DNA of 64,000 nt from Antitrichia curtipendula (GCA_951230915.1 OX579635.1:496001-560000); one strand, 5' to 3'. Counted from the first letter of the stretch, positions 12,710 through 25,102 are shown. Numbers and translations: made by a program. The notes: generated by a model from the letters alone, not told the origin.

Positions 12710-14573
12710 CAGTTTCCACAAGGAAGTTTACGTTCAAATTTTCGAACTCAAAATAACATTGAAAATGTAGTGCAACTTTGATTGAACATATTTTCCTCTA
12801 CACACCTCCAAACTTCATGAAACTACCACCTAATTGTTGGAAAATGAGTTAACTATATTCTAGGTGTCATTTACATGCTAATTCAAGCCTCTTGTCTAAG
12901 AAAATTTGAATTGCATTCATTGCACTTCAAGTTGTATTTGTAGCCCCTACATTGTGAAGGCAACATCAACGCTTCTTACACCAGCACAATTCAGATTTTT
13001 ATTAATCAAAGCTTTATATATGGAACTCAAACAACCTCTCAATGCAAAACATGTTTTAATCAAGCAATGTGGTAGCCTTATGAATACATTGTGCATGTAC
13101 TTTGGTGAATAAATGCACTTCCAGAGGAAAAAATAGATTGTAACAAGCGACTTCAATGGTGGTATAAGGTGTGCTTTATAGTTATAAATATTAGCATTAG
13201 ACAACATCTAATTGGAAGAATGTGATATGGATGGACAAATCTTCATTTAAAATTGGAAAAAGAGCAAGGCAAGTGAAGGTATGGCAAAAGTCACACAAAC
13301 AATTTTCTCCAAATTGTTTAACATTGTCTTTTAAATTTAGTTGTTCATCAATGATGGTATAGGGTATGTTCATTGGTTTTGATAAATCCCCTCTCCTTAT
13401 AATGCCACTTGATACAAGGAGAAGTAGGGACTTTGTTGATGTAATCTATGAACATCAATTGAGTGACTTCTACTTCTCTGCAATGACCCTAAGACACTTA
13501 TATTCATGGAAAATGACGATGCGGTGCACCGTAGTAAGGAATCAAGTGATTGAAGGCAAGCGCATGGCAAGAGAATGCTTTCATGGCCCGCAAACTCTCC
13601 TAACTTAAATCCCATTGAAAACCTATGAAAGATTGTGAAAGACACTGCCTAATATGAGGTGCTACCGCCAAACAAAGAAAAATTAGTCAATACCATTCAA
13701 AGGGCATAGGAAGAGGGGCCTCTAGAGATGATTGAAGTTCTCCTTACTAACATGCTTCACCGTACAAAGATTGTAATCATAGCACGGGGAGTTCACGTAG
13801 AGTATCCATTAGAAACCACGTGCAAACAAAACTTTGGACCCCCTATTTACTTTTTGAATTTTAAGTAAAACAAAATTAAAAATTTTTGAATAGATTTTCC
13901 TACTTTGAAAGTTTATGTTTTGAATTATTGATATTTTTATTTGTTAATAAAAATTAGCTACAAATTTTTGAAGTAATAAGATACATTGTAGAACTGAAAA
14001 AATAACTTTCACACCCCTATATTATATAAGAAAAAAATGTCTAAAAAATGAACAAAAAATTCCTAAAAATAATTCTCTATTGAAAGCTCATTTTGAGTTG
14101 AATATTGATTCAATGGTCATCTAAATGTGTTCTCTATAATTATTTGAGTTGAAAAAATGTCATTTTAGTTCATTTTCGACCTCTAGAAATCATTTCATGT
14201 TTTATTTGAATTGGAAATTTTGGCAATAGAAACCTATAGTCATTATTAAACAATGCTAAAAAATTTAGGTTGAAATTATAGTTTATTAGAAACCACTTGT
14301 TTGCACGTGATTTGTTGTAGTAGAACTAAGTGCCCCCCCCCCCCCTCCGAGAATCACAGCTAATGGTGGTAGCATTAGATGGTAGATAGTATGCCAAAAC
14401 AATCTATTTATATATATATAATTTTAAAAGTTTTTTTGAAAATAATTTAGACATCAATAAAGTAGACTTTATTATCTTTCCAATACACTTTGAAATTTGA
14501 AATTTTGAAGTATGTGCTTTGTTCATGTTAATTGACTACTATGAACGTAAACTTCCTTGTGGGTACTATACTG
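12710..14573 (+). mobile_element. Decayed Tc1/mariner element, 1.86 kb
   Basis: The left end CAGTTTCCACAAGGAAG and the right end CTTCCTTGTGGGTACTATACTG are inverted copies sharing the perfect 20-mer CCACAAGGAAGTTTACGTTC. Both outer ends read CAGT and abut TA (12708-12709 and 14574-14575), the target duplication expected for Tc1/mariner. Between them lies a broken transposase gene at 13205-13800. An inner inverted pair (CACGTGCAAACAA near 13817 and TTGTTTGCACGTG near 14300) lies on the 3' side of that gene and may be a subterminal repeat or a nested insertion. A run of about 14 C lies near 14333. Confidence 0.85.
13205..13800 (+). pseudogene. Tc1/mariner transposase pseudogene
   Basis: Read with one frame change near 13470, this encodes the core of a Tc1-type DDE transposase. 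VIWMDKSSFKIGKR contains the first Asp, FMENDDAVHRS the second, and WPANSPNLNPIEN the final Glu, with spacing compatible with DD34E. After it come LPPNKEKLVNTIQRA and VLLTNMLHRT, matching the usual C-terminus. Several in-frame stops break it, mostly at positions where the family has Trp. The N-terminal helix-turn-helix part is not readable upstream. It is non-functional. Confidence 0.85.
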
Positions 14574-15472
14574 TAGGGTACAATTGAATTACGAATTTTT
14601 GGATCTTTGTAATTTGTAAGATTAGGAGAACTTTGGGAGGCCCATGTGTGCTAAATAATGGATGGAATTTCAAATTTCGAATTGTGTTGGAATCATGCCA
14701 AAGTCTACTTTATCATCATTACAAACACACATATGTAATTGAAAATCATACAAAGAGTTTGATGTTTTCTATACACTATGTACTATCTACTGTTGCCAAC
14801 ATTTGTGAAAATTACAACTTGTATTCAATGGTACATATACAAAATGAACCTTCACAATTGCTTTAGAGATATTTATTTCCATACCACTTAAATTGCTTGT
14901 AAGATTTCTTGCTTGTTCTTCACCCAAATGCAAAAAATCTTTTACTACCGTATCCTCCAAAGGTTCTCTATGAAATGGTAGATAGTGTATAAAAGGAATA
15001 CAAATTGTTGTATAATTTGCAATTATTCATTTTTCACTTGTTATGAAGTTGAAGTGCACTTCATTGCAATTCAAATGCAATTTTTGGTTTCAAAATCAGT
15101 TCATTTTTTAACACGCTACGACATTCTAAAATTATTAAACTTTCTAGTGAAATTGATTGAAAAAATGCATAATTCAAGTGTACCCTATTGTAGAATGAAG
15201 TTGCCCGTATATATGGATATAGAAGGTTGTATTTCTCACTCCCCCTGAGTTCAATAATCAAGACCTACGAGCTAGACTCCATTGGGCCATCGGAGCTCTA
15301 GTTATGGATGGGTGACAAGGCTCCATTGAATATTTATGAGCGCTTGGATGGCTAACCGGCCCTCCAAACTCCAATCCGTAAAATGGGGAAATACAGAGGT
15401 GGCCAGGGGTCTGCCCTTATCCTGGATGGCATTATTTCAAGTAAGGAAAAAATTTGAAGTCAACCAGGGGTC
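14574..15472. other. AT-rich spacer, no gene seen
   Basis: Short open frames are present but lack coding character. From about 15260 the sequence becomes GC-richer as it approaches the inverted-repeat units at 15473. Confidence 0.4.
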
Positions 15473-15940
15473 GGGGTGAACTGACCCCTTTGCTCATCCC
15501 CACAAAGTCATTCCAAGGGTGCAGGTAAAATAAATAAAAAACTATTTTGTGCTTGATAAATTTATCTTCTACACATCTCCTAGCTAATTTGGGGCCTTTG
15601 ATTGCAAATATGAAAATCAGAATTTGCAAACTTTATCATGCGTGGAAAATAAATAAAAATTCAGGGTTTTCCAGGGGGACGAGTGAAGGGGTCAGTTCAC
15701 CCCGGCCCAACCAGGCTACACATTTATAGGATCGGGGTGGATTGACCCCCTCGCTTGGCCTTACCAAGGATGCATGTATAAAAAAAAGCCCCCTATTTTG
15801 TGCTGTTCCAAGGTATATTATTGACTATACTATACAAATTTGGGGTCTCTGATCGCAAACATGAATTCAAAATTTGCAAAAAAAATAATGTGCAAAAAAC
15901 AGGGTTTGCCCGCAGGGCCGAGCGAGGGGGTCAGTTCTCC
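15473..15940. repeat. Two tandem about 230-bp units with palindromic ends
   Basis: Unit 1 (15473-15703) begins GGGGTGAACTGACCCC and ends GGGGTCAGTTCACCCC. Unit 2 (15734-15940) begins GGGGTGGATTGACCCC and ends GGGGTCAGTTCTCC. The interiors align (CTATTTTGTGCT, AATTTGGGG, GATCGCAAA or GATTGCAAA, CAGGGTTT). Each end is itself nearly palindromic, so the units could be MITEs inserted side by side or a satellite-like duplication. Confidence 0.8.
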
Positions 15941-16513
15941 TTGGCCATTCATAGGAGATTTGAGCACAGAAGTTATCATGACTGGTAACATCCGCCTTCA
16001 TCAGCATATACAGTCTACAATGGTTAAGGATCTTTTGGGTTACATTTAAGTTGCCTTGTTAATTTTTTTGGTTGTTGCCTGCCTTGTTCATTTTGTTGTT
16101 GGCGCCTTATTCATTTAGAAATTTCTTTCTTCTTTTCAAAGATTGTATTACTAAACTCTTTTTTTTAATAACATGTCAAATCACCTTTACCAACTTCAAT
16201 TAATTATTTGACAAGAAATGATGACCTTGACCAATTAGAAATCATATATTTTAAGTACATCACAAGCACATTGTCTTTCCTGCCTCATAGCCTCCTACTA
16301 CTTTTACCTTTAGAAATTTCTACCTACTCCATTGTGCCTCCAAAGTCTACACAACGACTTACACTTTGTTTCATGAGCAATTGCCAATGCACAAAAATTC
16401 TTCAACATTTTCTCTTGTAAGTCCATGGTGTCATAGAGCTTATGAGGTCGGTTTTTGGTGTAGTTACCAACTTGCAACTTCATTTACAAACTCATATTGA
16501 TGTAACGACGTGT
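15941..16513. other. AT-rich spacer, no gene seen
   Basis: No coding character or repeat structure was recognised between the paired units and the TTAA MITE. Confidence 0.35.
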
Positions 16514-17105
16514 TTAACGCCTAAAGCCCTGAGTTTTTTTTTTGTCAAAAACCACTCAAAACTTCCACTTCTATTGTGTTCATTTAAAGAAACCAAAATA
16601 ATAATAAAGATTTAGAATCTAACCATAGGATCTTGTACTTAACTTATCTGAGATCATGTGGTAAAAATTTCACCAAATTTGACCGTACGGATTGGAAGAT
16701 ATTAGCATTCAAAGTTGAACAAAAAGTTTTTTTTGAAGAAGATGCTTAGATTGCCCAAAAAACTAAGATTATCCATAACTTTCTCATCCCTAGTCTAAAT
16801 AGAATGAATCAAAGCTTCACATATAGACAAAAACATAATATTTTAGGAAAGAAATTCAAAAAAATTATTTTGACTTTTTGTGATTTTTCTGGGCTGCCTG
16901 CCAATATCCATTTCTTGCTTATTGGGCCATATTAACTTTTTCATCCAGCATCCAATTGAAACAAAAAATTATATATCCACGAAGCTCTCGCAAAACTACA
17001 CAACCTCAGAAAATCTCAAAGAAATTCACTACAAATTGAGACAATAGGAACCTACCCGGATCCAAATTGTCCCCCGAGGGGACAAACGGGCCTTTTAGGG
17101 GTTAA
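16514..17105. mobile_element. TTAA MITE (long family), 592 bp
   Basis: It begins TTAACGCCTAAAGCCCTGAG and ends GGGCCTTTTAGGGGTTAA, so TTAA flanks terminal inverted repeats of the form (C/G)CCTAAA..GCCC, as in piggyBac-type elements. The interior landmarks ACCATAGGATCTTGTA, TTGACCGTACGGATTG and CCATAACTTTCTCAT recur in the copies at 30073-31460 and 40726-49033. It has no coding capacity. Confidence 0.85.
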
Positions 17106-17390
17106 AAGAAAGAAGGAAGCATTCCATGCGAATACAAGGATTGAGAGATGAATGCGGTGAGAGATTATCTTTTGAGCTGCTTTTAGGTTGACATTATAAT
17201 ACGAAACAGACAGAAAGAACTTGAACCTCATAAGTCTCTCACAGCACGAAAGTCTACACGTTACTGTTGGAGCCGCCACAGTTCTTCCGAAGATCAAGAT
17301 ACAATATCCATACTAACTCGACAAAAAAGTTGCGTGATAAAACCACATAGCATCCAAGTGCTACACTCGCAGATTGAATCTCGTAGATCA

Positions 17391-19405
17391 CTAGGCGAAG
17401 AAATCAATATGCCAGAAACTCGCTGGATTGTTTGTGCGCATCTTCTTATCAAGAGACTTGATGGTCTTCATGTCTTCCTCTGTCAACGTGAAGTCGCCAA
17501 TGTCGAAGTTCTCCTTGAGCCTTGCAATTTTGTTGGACTTGGGGATCACCACAGTTTGCCGTTGAATTCCCCAACGAAGTGCAACTTGAGCAGCCGTCTT
17601 GCTGTACTTCCTTGCTATTCCCTGCAGAGTAGGATCCTCCAGCGTGGATTTGGATCCAAACCATTCCACATTGGCAGCTCCTCCACCCAAAGGCGTGTGT
17701 GCGGTGATTGCAACTCCGTGCTTTTGACAAAACTTGACGAGAGAATCGCGTTGAAAGTACGGGTGGGTTTCAATCTGGTTCACCGCCGGCTTGATCTTCG
17801 AGTACGCAAGGATATCTCGTGTCAAGAAGACATCGTAGTTGCTGCAAAAAGGAAGGACAAGTTATTGAAATGCGAGTAACTTACAACCAGGACATGTAGA
17901 TCCTTCAAGCACGTTGTAAAAAGTACAATCAAAAGGAAAGATATTCGAAACATTCTTGAATCCCCCACGCCAAGTCCTTATCTATTTCAAGATGCAGCCT
18001 CTGCAGCAGGGGAAGAAAGCAAGAAGCCTTGATTCAAAGGTCTGTACAAGTATTGTAGATAGATTATTCTATCTATATTACCACACTGGAAGGGACCATA
18101 ACATCGAAAAAGGTTCAAGAATGCTATGTTGCACTCAGACCTCTTTAATATGACCACCTCTAAAACAACAATTTGGAATATCATGCACAATTGTCACACT
18201 ATTATTAACTGTAGCACCCTGGTCACACATTCAAACTAGACATTTTTTCGGTCCCTGGATGCAGATTAAAGAGGTCAGAGTGTAGAATGAAACCTAATGC
18301 CGATACTCTTGACAAGTCCAGCAGACACAAGATCCTCCATGGCATGCCAAACGGTCTCAAGAGAGATGGTCACATCAATATCGAGGACCCCATCATCAGC
18401 TATAGCACTACCGGTAGTGCCCACTCCTGAAAATGCAAGCACTTGATCAGAACATCAGACATTAATCGAATGCTGTACTCTCTAACGAGTTCAGCGCACG
18501 TATACATAAAATTCAAGCAATTGATACATAAAATACAGGATGACGAAGTTTGAAAGGGTGTCATATGGCTGACCTGTGTGGCGAGTTGCAATCGGAAAAT
18601 GGACCAAGTAAAGGTCCAAGTACTCGAGCTGCAAGTTCTTCAAGCTATCTTCACATGCTTCCCTGACATGACCGTGATCGCTATTCCAGAGCTGTCACAG
18701 GCGAATGAAAATTTGAAGTGATACTTGGAAGTTCTAGAAATTTGAATGTTTTTTCCAGGAGATCAGAGATAGCATTGTCAATGATACAACCACTGGGGAG
18801 AATATCACTTAAGGAGACCCTAGTCTATCTACGAAAAGATCGATGAGATCTGCCCAACGGAAAGAAGCAACACGGCCTACACAGCCCTGTCACAGACCTA
18901 CTTGCTTCTGCCAGTAGGGTTATTGATTTAATGAGGGTCACATAAAATACAATCTAGTCCGACTTACCGATTACAACACAAAACCTCAAAAAGGTCGAGC
19001 ACAGCCTACATAGCGGACGAGAATCACCTTAGTAGTGATGAACAACTCCTCACGCTTGACCAGCCCCTGTTTGAAGGCATCCGCAAGAGCAACTCCGACT
19101 TCCTTCTCATTGCCGTAGTCAGCTGCATTATCATGCCCACACAATTCAGATTGCAACCACCAGAGAGCTCTGCCAAACTCACGTAGGCTGCTTCACATGC
19201 GCAACTATGGGTTTTTGTCCCTCAAGTTACAAATTCGTAATGAGATTCAACCAAAGAGAGAACCTGCACAATCAAAATGCCGGTAACCGAGCTTGATGGC
19301 TTCCAGAATGAGGTTGTGAATCACTCCAGGGTCAGCACGCCAGACCCCCATTCCTACAACAGGCATCGTCTGCCCACTGCTCAGCGTGATCGACTTCTGC
19401 TCCAT
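17391..19405 (-). CDS. NADPH aldo/keto reductase, mannose-6-phosphate reductase type
   Basis: Five minus-strand exons (19405-19264, 19122-19028, 18691-18574, 18426-18294, 17841-17391) join in frame to 312 residues, the usual family length. The catalytic tetrad is visible at about Asp45 (YRHFDCA), Tyr50 (ADYGNE), Lys79 (FITTK) and His110 (YLVHFP). The C-terminal cofactor region has VVIPKSNK and NFDIGDF. The segments [20 protein letters not shown] and [11 protein letters not shown], with the ending FWHIDFFA, match the plant mannose-6-phosphate / aldose-6-phosphate reductase subgroup rather than general AKR4C enzymes. The likely role is cytosolic NADPH reduction of hexose phosphate to a polyol phosphate; the exact sugar cannot be settled from sequence. 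A telling upstream splice donor (20437) suggests a noncoding first exon. Confidence 0.93.
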
Positions 19406-19416
19406 GGTTTACCCTT

Positions 19417-20640
19417 CTGTGTCGAGGAAACCCAACCAAGTCATTGTCAGAAAAACATGTCAGAAAATCCATAACCTTAGCTATTGAAGCAACTGCACCT
19501 TTCCCGTCTGTTTATTACAGATGTCAAGACACTGCACTGGGAAATTACTATACTCTTGCTTCTACAGCCAAGCATTTGCAACCATGTGTATCTATGCTTA
19601 TATCGTATCGCATCCTCTTTAACAACCCTCAACCATCCTCTTGAAGTATCTTCACAAAAGAATGGAAGAATGGCAGTCATACATACCCAAGATTCAAAGC
19701 TTCACGACCTGCCCAAAGAATGTCCACTACCTCAATTTCAGTCATGCAGAGAAGAATTCAGGAGACAAGTGCTGCTCTGGAGACACCAACCCGTGGAATG
19801 TACACCTCACGTACATACATGTATTCTCTCCATAGAACCCACTCTGGTGTCTCCTGAGCAGCAGCCCCCGTCCGCCGGAATTCAATGCCCCAAATGCGAA
19901 TGCCAATCAGTCCATTACAAGATCAATGCAATGAGGTTTCCGGTGTTCAAATACGCAAAAATCTTCTCCCATTGGCAATCTTATTTCGGTACCCATTCCA
20001 GGAATCCATTCGAAATCAATAGACGCTACCCATTCTCTAAACAGAGCTTCGTCCAGACGACCTTCCTGTTTCCAGGGGTACAAACTCTTTCACTCCCATG
20101 CAACCCCGAGCTCCCGTGCAGAACCAGCAACACTGACGTACGGACTCTACTCTTCTTCTTCTTCTTCTTCCAACTGCAATTGAAACCGATTCTAAAGCAG
20201 AACTGTCCTCAATCCATCGAAGACTGCCTCCCTTTCCTTTCCTATCCAATTCCACACCCAACAAACCCCCAAAGCCCCACCCCAATCGAAAACCGAGAAG
20301 CCTAAGCCGGGATGGATTCCGAAACTTGGTTTGTATCCCTCCTGTTACATTCGTACCAACCTCGACAGACACCAGGGAGCAATCCAAGGACAGACAAGAA
20401 AATGCTCGCCAAATTAAGACCCTCCGAGCTTACTTACCGATGATGCTTTCGATGGGGCGTGCTGCTCCGAATTGGGGAAGAAATGGGACAATGAATGGTG
20501 GTGGGAGCGAGGGTTGAGGAAAACTGAAGGAGGATCACTGGCTTTGGTAACGAAATGGCAGAGGACGGACGGACGGAGGGCAACTGAGGAGTAAGTTCTC
20601 GTGAGGCGGGCTTAGACTCCGCTTGGCAGCACTGGGTTGA
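19417..20640 (-). promoter_or_regulatory. Probable 5' UTR exon and leader intron of the reductase gene
   Basis: On the minus strand a strong donor (ATCG|GTAAGTAAGC) lies at 20438/20437, and an acceptor (GACACAG|AAGGGTAAACC) lies 11 bases before the start codon, giving a leader intron of about 1.0 kb. The first exon would extend upstream from 20438 into GC-richer DNA. Long open frames on both strands here (for example plus 19484-20305) include a TCT/TTC microsatellite near 20150 and show no family motifs. Confidence 0.45.
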
Positions 20641-21139
20641 ATGATGATGATGCAGGCGTTGCAGCTTTCTGTCAAAGGACGGGCAGGCTGGGTTACTTTC
20701 GTAAAAACTGACGGAACTAAGATTAACCCTTAATCCATAACCGGTTGTTGACTTTTCAACGCTAACGTGGCACCATCCCATTAATAATTTGTCGGCCATT
20801 GCCATTACGAGATGCAACTCATAACCTTCTTTCCTTTCAACTTGCTTCCTACACCCTTGGATCATGAAGATCAAAGGTTGTGATTAAAAAATGTACAACT
20901 GGTTATGTATGATAACTTATTCGTCGCTAGCATGGCTCATCAATTATCTAATACATAAATAATAGGGAGGACATTTTCGGGCCGATGTATGATAAAGAAT
21001 TTCTTCATGTAGGACAAATGTGCAACTATTCATCTTTCAAATTTTATATGGAAGGGAAGATCTTCTACATTAGTTTGTCTTCCAGTGAGTGTTTATTTTT
21101 ATTTTTTTAGGCCAAAAATTCACATGGGACTCAAACAAA

Positions 21140-21268
21140 TGATTTCCACGGTGATTGGCCCTTTTCAAAACAAAACTTTGAGGATGAATAGTTGCACTTT
21201 TGTCCTACTAGAAGGATTTTGAATCATCCATCAAATGCCAAATATCTTCTTTAACACTAAAAGGTTAA
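21140..21268. mobile_element. 229-bp TTAA MITE family, 3' partial copy
   Basis: It has the family landmarks GAGGATGAATAGTTGCAC and CCTACTAGAAGGATT and an end ACTAAAAGGTTAA. The 5' third is missing or diverged. Confidence 0.6.
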
Positions 21269-21489
21269 TTAACCTTGGAAGGATGCCGCCTTATAACCAA
21301 GGTAGTTACTTGGAAATGATCCACTTTTGGGACCACTGGGTGCATTTTTCATTTTATTTTTATAGTAATAAAAAAAATCATCCATTGACCACTTTAGGGC
21401 CTTAGTGTCCTTCTTGGATCAATTCCTTGATATTTTTTAGATTAAGGGAAATTTTTTACCTATATCAATGTACAAATATATTGCTTAGC

Positions 21490-21717
21490 TTAATTCCAAA
21501 ACGTTAGGCTTGTCATTGTGGAAATCATCCATTTTGGTATAGTATGAATCCTTCGCTTAAAAAATTCAAAAAACACTCACTGAAGGTCAAACTATTATGC
21601 AAGACCTACTATTTTCACACAAATTTCAAGGATGAACATATGCATTTTTGTCTTACATAGAAGTATTCTCTATCATCTATCAGACACTTAGTGTTTACAT
21701 TGACATTATAAGGTTAA
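21490..21717. mobile_element. 229-bp TTAA MITE family, 228-bp copy
   Basis: TTAA at 21490-21493 and at 21714-21717 bound a 228-bp unit. Inside are TGTGGAAATCATCC, CACTCACTGAAGGTCAAAC, AAGGATGAACATATGCA and CATCTATCAGACAC. The length matches the copy at 61572-61800. Confidence 0.75.
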
Positions 21718-23915
21718 TTTCATCAAATTGATTGTAAAGGAAGGGTGCCTTTTTAATTTAAGCATCCCTCTGAATGAATAAAAAAAATTGGGGGCAAAAC
21801 ATTGCCCCAAAGTACTCTATTCATCATCCTAAATATTTACTTCATAGCACTTTAGGGTAAGTTAAGAAAAATCATTCTAATTGTGCTACAATTCAATCAA
21901 TTGTGGCCTATTTCAGTTGTCACTAATACTTATTAAAATAGCACATGTTTCAAAATTATGGTACTTGATTGGGTATTTGGATTGTGATAGCTAAAAGTCG
22001 TTTTTTGCTTAGAACAAAGCCAAGAAAATTAAAAAATATTTGTGTACTCTTAGTAATTAAAAACTTAGAAACAATTCTACCTTTATCTATGAGAGTACTT
22101 AGAATTTTTTGTTTTCTTCTCTAAGCCCCCAAAATTGAGTGCCCATTAGGCATAACAATATTAAAAAGAAACTTGACATTTTTCATAGTCATAATGTTAT
22201 TCAACAACAATAGAAGTATCCAGGGGTATCATCTATGATGCAAAATAGTTTGTTACTATTGTCAATTGCTACATCTTTAACAAATGTGTTAAGAACAAAG
22301 AAGAAACTAACATTGGTAGGTTAATGTAGGTGGTAATTGAAGAAATCTAATAGAAGATCAATAATGAGTTGGACCATATAAAATACTTTAATTTGTTTTG
22401 AATTTGCTCCAACTTAAAGTATTTTATCTTTATAGTCTCAAATTACAACCTTGTCTACATTACTAAGTAAAGCTATGGTATGATATTTCTTCATTGGCCT
22501 TGGGATATGATTTTGAGTATTTTTTTAATATTTGATAATCTTGTTGGTGATATTTATGTCCCTTCTCAAACAAGACTTGTACTGAGACTTGTACTAGGTT
22601 TCAAGCTCCAATCCTTACTAATTGGATGCAAAATAAAAAAGATCATTAATTTTGTATAATTTGCCAAAATATGTTAAAATTATCTTTTGAAATTCAATTT
22701 TGGCATCTTTTTTTTTGTGGAATCAATAATATTTTTTATGTCTTAAAATAAATCTGGAGTTTACTAGAAATGGTTAGATTAGTGTGTGAATAGTTCCTAT
22801 TTTCAAAGGATTGCTGAGTTACCATAGCTTCTACCAAACCCTTCTAGGTGTGAAAGAATGGAAGTCAATAATGAAGCGGTGCATGTTGAAAATAAGCAAC
22901 TAAAAGAACAAATTTTTGCCCTTTTAGGAACTATTCCACTTGTATTAATTTTGATCATTTTTTGAGCAATGTTGGTGTAGTGATGTCCATTGACGTCTTT
23001 TGTATTCAATTTAGACAATGTCTTGTGATTCAAGTGTAGGAAATTCTCAACAAGAGATTTGTTAGTAGCAATATTGGTGTACTTATGGATTGAGTTCTTC
23101 ACTTTTGGTTAGTTAGAGGTTGTGTTTCAATTCCCTTTGTAGGGGTTGAATTGCTGTATAGTCTCTAGAGTGTAGTATCTTTTGGATTCTTTTGCTTCAG
23201 GGTGTTCAAACTAGCTTCAGTTGTTGTCCATTAAGTAATAGAGAGCCAATATCTAATTTAATTGAGACAAGTATATTTGGAAACCCCAAATTTATTCCGA
23301 GATGGAGGGAGTACCTCAATGAGGAAATTTTCATTATCATATGCTAAAATATATTGAAGAGAATTTTAACAGAATTGGATGAAATTGCAGTGCTCCACCA
23401 TACAATGTTCATTAGATGTCATTTGTAAACCATTTTTTTTGTTTTCAATAACTTTTTTAAAGGTTAACCCTCAAAAATTTAAGAAGCCTAAAAGATTTGG
23501 AGTTTAGATTTAGCATGGTATTTTTAATAAATTTGAAATAAAAAGTGTATAAATTAAAATATATAGTAATGATACAAATGTTGAGCCACATCCAATGACA
23601 CATGGCACTTTCAATTCAATCATTATTGCACCTCCCACATGTCTAAAAAGTAACAAAATGGTCAAATAATTGACATGTAAGGTATCATGTATTTGAGTAT
23701 GGTTAAATTTCAATATAATATTCAAATGAAAGATACTAATTATTAATTATCAATCTAGTGGGATATATTTAATTGTACTTTATAGATGATTTGCATTGTA
23801 GGAGTCAAATACAATATTGTATATATAGCTTCCTATATACCTTTAAAGATTGTAGAAGTATGAATTTGGATATTTCCTAGTAGCTTAAATTATAATGTAG
23901 AACATTCAATTGTAG

Positions 23916-24209
23916 CATTACAAAAAATATGAGGCCTCCGGAAGGCCGTTAAGCCTGGACCCCGTAGTGATACTACGGAGTTTTTTTTCAAAAAAAAAAT
24001 TCAGAAACTGAAATTCTGACGTGGTCGAAGTTCCACGCCAGCGCTGACGTCAGCGCCACATCAGCGTGACGTCACTTTTCAATTTTTTTTTTCGGAAAAA
24101 AAAAAAAAAAGAAGTTATTTATTTATTTATTTATTTTTCCGTAATATCACCCGCGGGTCCCGAAAATCAGCACTCACGGCCTTGTTGAGGCCTCATATTT
24201 TTTGTAATG
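23916..24209. mobile_element. 294-bp MITE with 22-bp inverted ends and stem-loop interior
   Basis: The left end reads CATTACAAAAAATATGAGGC and the right end its inverse, closing GCCTCATATTTTTTGTAATG. The interior is unusually structured: CCGTAGTGATACTACGG, GCGCTGACGTCAGCGC and a GACGTGG/CCACGCC pair all fold on themselves. An (ATTT)n run adjoins a poly-A tract. The terminal sequence could include a TA or TTA target duplication, so the superfamily is undecided. Confidence 0.8.
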
Positions 24210-24599
24210 AATAGATTTTTATGTCATTTTATATTTAGAAATTAAGTAGATTATGGTTATAGATCAAAAGTTCATATGGTGATAAAATGTTCAATTTTTG
24301 AAATTTTCCAAAATTTCAAATTGGAGTAGAGGTAAAGATTATGATTTCATTTCGATAGTTGGTCTCACATTCCAAAAATATGATTTTTATAGATAAAATT
24401 CAGATCAAAAGCAACAAGCTACAAATTGTTCAAATATAGTGACAAGGCAATTTTTTGTGATCTGTTTTTGTAGCATCTTCTTCAACTGAAAAGTTGTAAA
24501 ATCTTCAATGAGGCAATTTCCAACACCATTCAAGCATTTCCCATCAAAGAATTGGATGATTTTTCATCAACCATCCAGCACTACTGTACGTTTTCATCC

Positions 24600-25102
24600 A
24601 CGACGATCATCCATGGATGCTGACGCACCAAGATCCTCATCCACCTGCAGCGTGGAGGCTTGAACTCGACCGTGACGCCGCAAGGCCGGAATGTTCTCCT
24701 TCTTGGGCCGACGCTCAATTGTTCGGTCGATTCTTTTGCGCCAAATGTTTTGTTTCATCGCTCCCCCTCAATCTGCTTCAGGTCACTCCCATCTTCATTT
24801 TTCTCCAGAAAATTTTACTTCAGCAGATTCTTCTGTAGCCTTGCCCGTCCTCCTGCCCATCAGCGTTCTCCCAACCTGCTCCTTGCAATCAACCTCATCA
24901 CAAATTCAGATTTCACAAATTCACGCTTGCTCGTGAGGTTTGGGATCGTTGCATTGTGAGAGCGAAGCTTTGGATTTATTGGATTGGTGGCGCTTTGGCG
25001 GATTAGTTCATGTTGTGGAACAGAGGATTGGGGCCGAGCTAGGGTGCGCAGAGTTAGGGCTGAAGCTGGAAGGGATGTGGAGGTGAGTGGAAAAGGGACA
25101 CG
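24600..25102 (+). promoter_or_regulatory. Promoter and leader region of importin alpha
   Basis: Base composition shifts to GC-richer, pyrimidine-rich sequence about 500 bases before the start codon at 25103. This fits a plant 5' UTR and promoter. No TATA box was assigned. Confidence 0.35.

Larger units (their letters stand above)
20900..23915. other. AT-rich intergenic stretch with MITE copies
   Basis: No gene is recognisable. Besides the two TTAA MITE copies listed separately, a Stowaway-like terminus (GAGATGGAGGGAGTA, about 23299-23313) occurs without a visible partner. A TTAACCCT end lies near 23465. Confidence 0.4.

Noticed and set aside
19484..20305. 273-codon plus-strand frame opposite the reductase leader
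   Set aside because: It crosses a TTC microsatellite, has no family motif, and lies over the likely 5' UTR intron of the minus-strand gene.
20434..20874. 146-codon minus-strand frame upstream of the reductase
   Set aside because: His/Ser-rich low-complexity product with no motif; it overlaps the probable first noncoding exon and promoter.
23280..23315. Second Stowaway MITE
   Set aside because: Only one terminus (GAGATGGAGGGAGTA) is visible and no partner end was found upstream, so no element was called.
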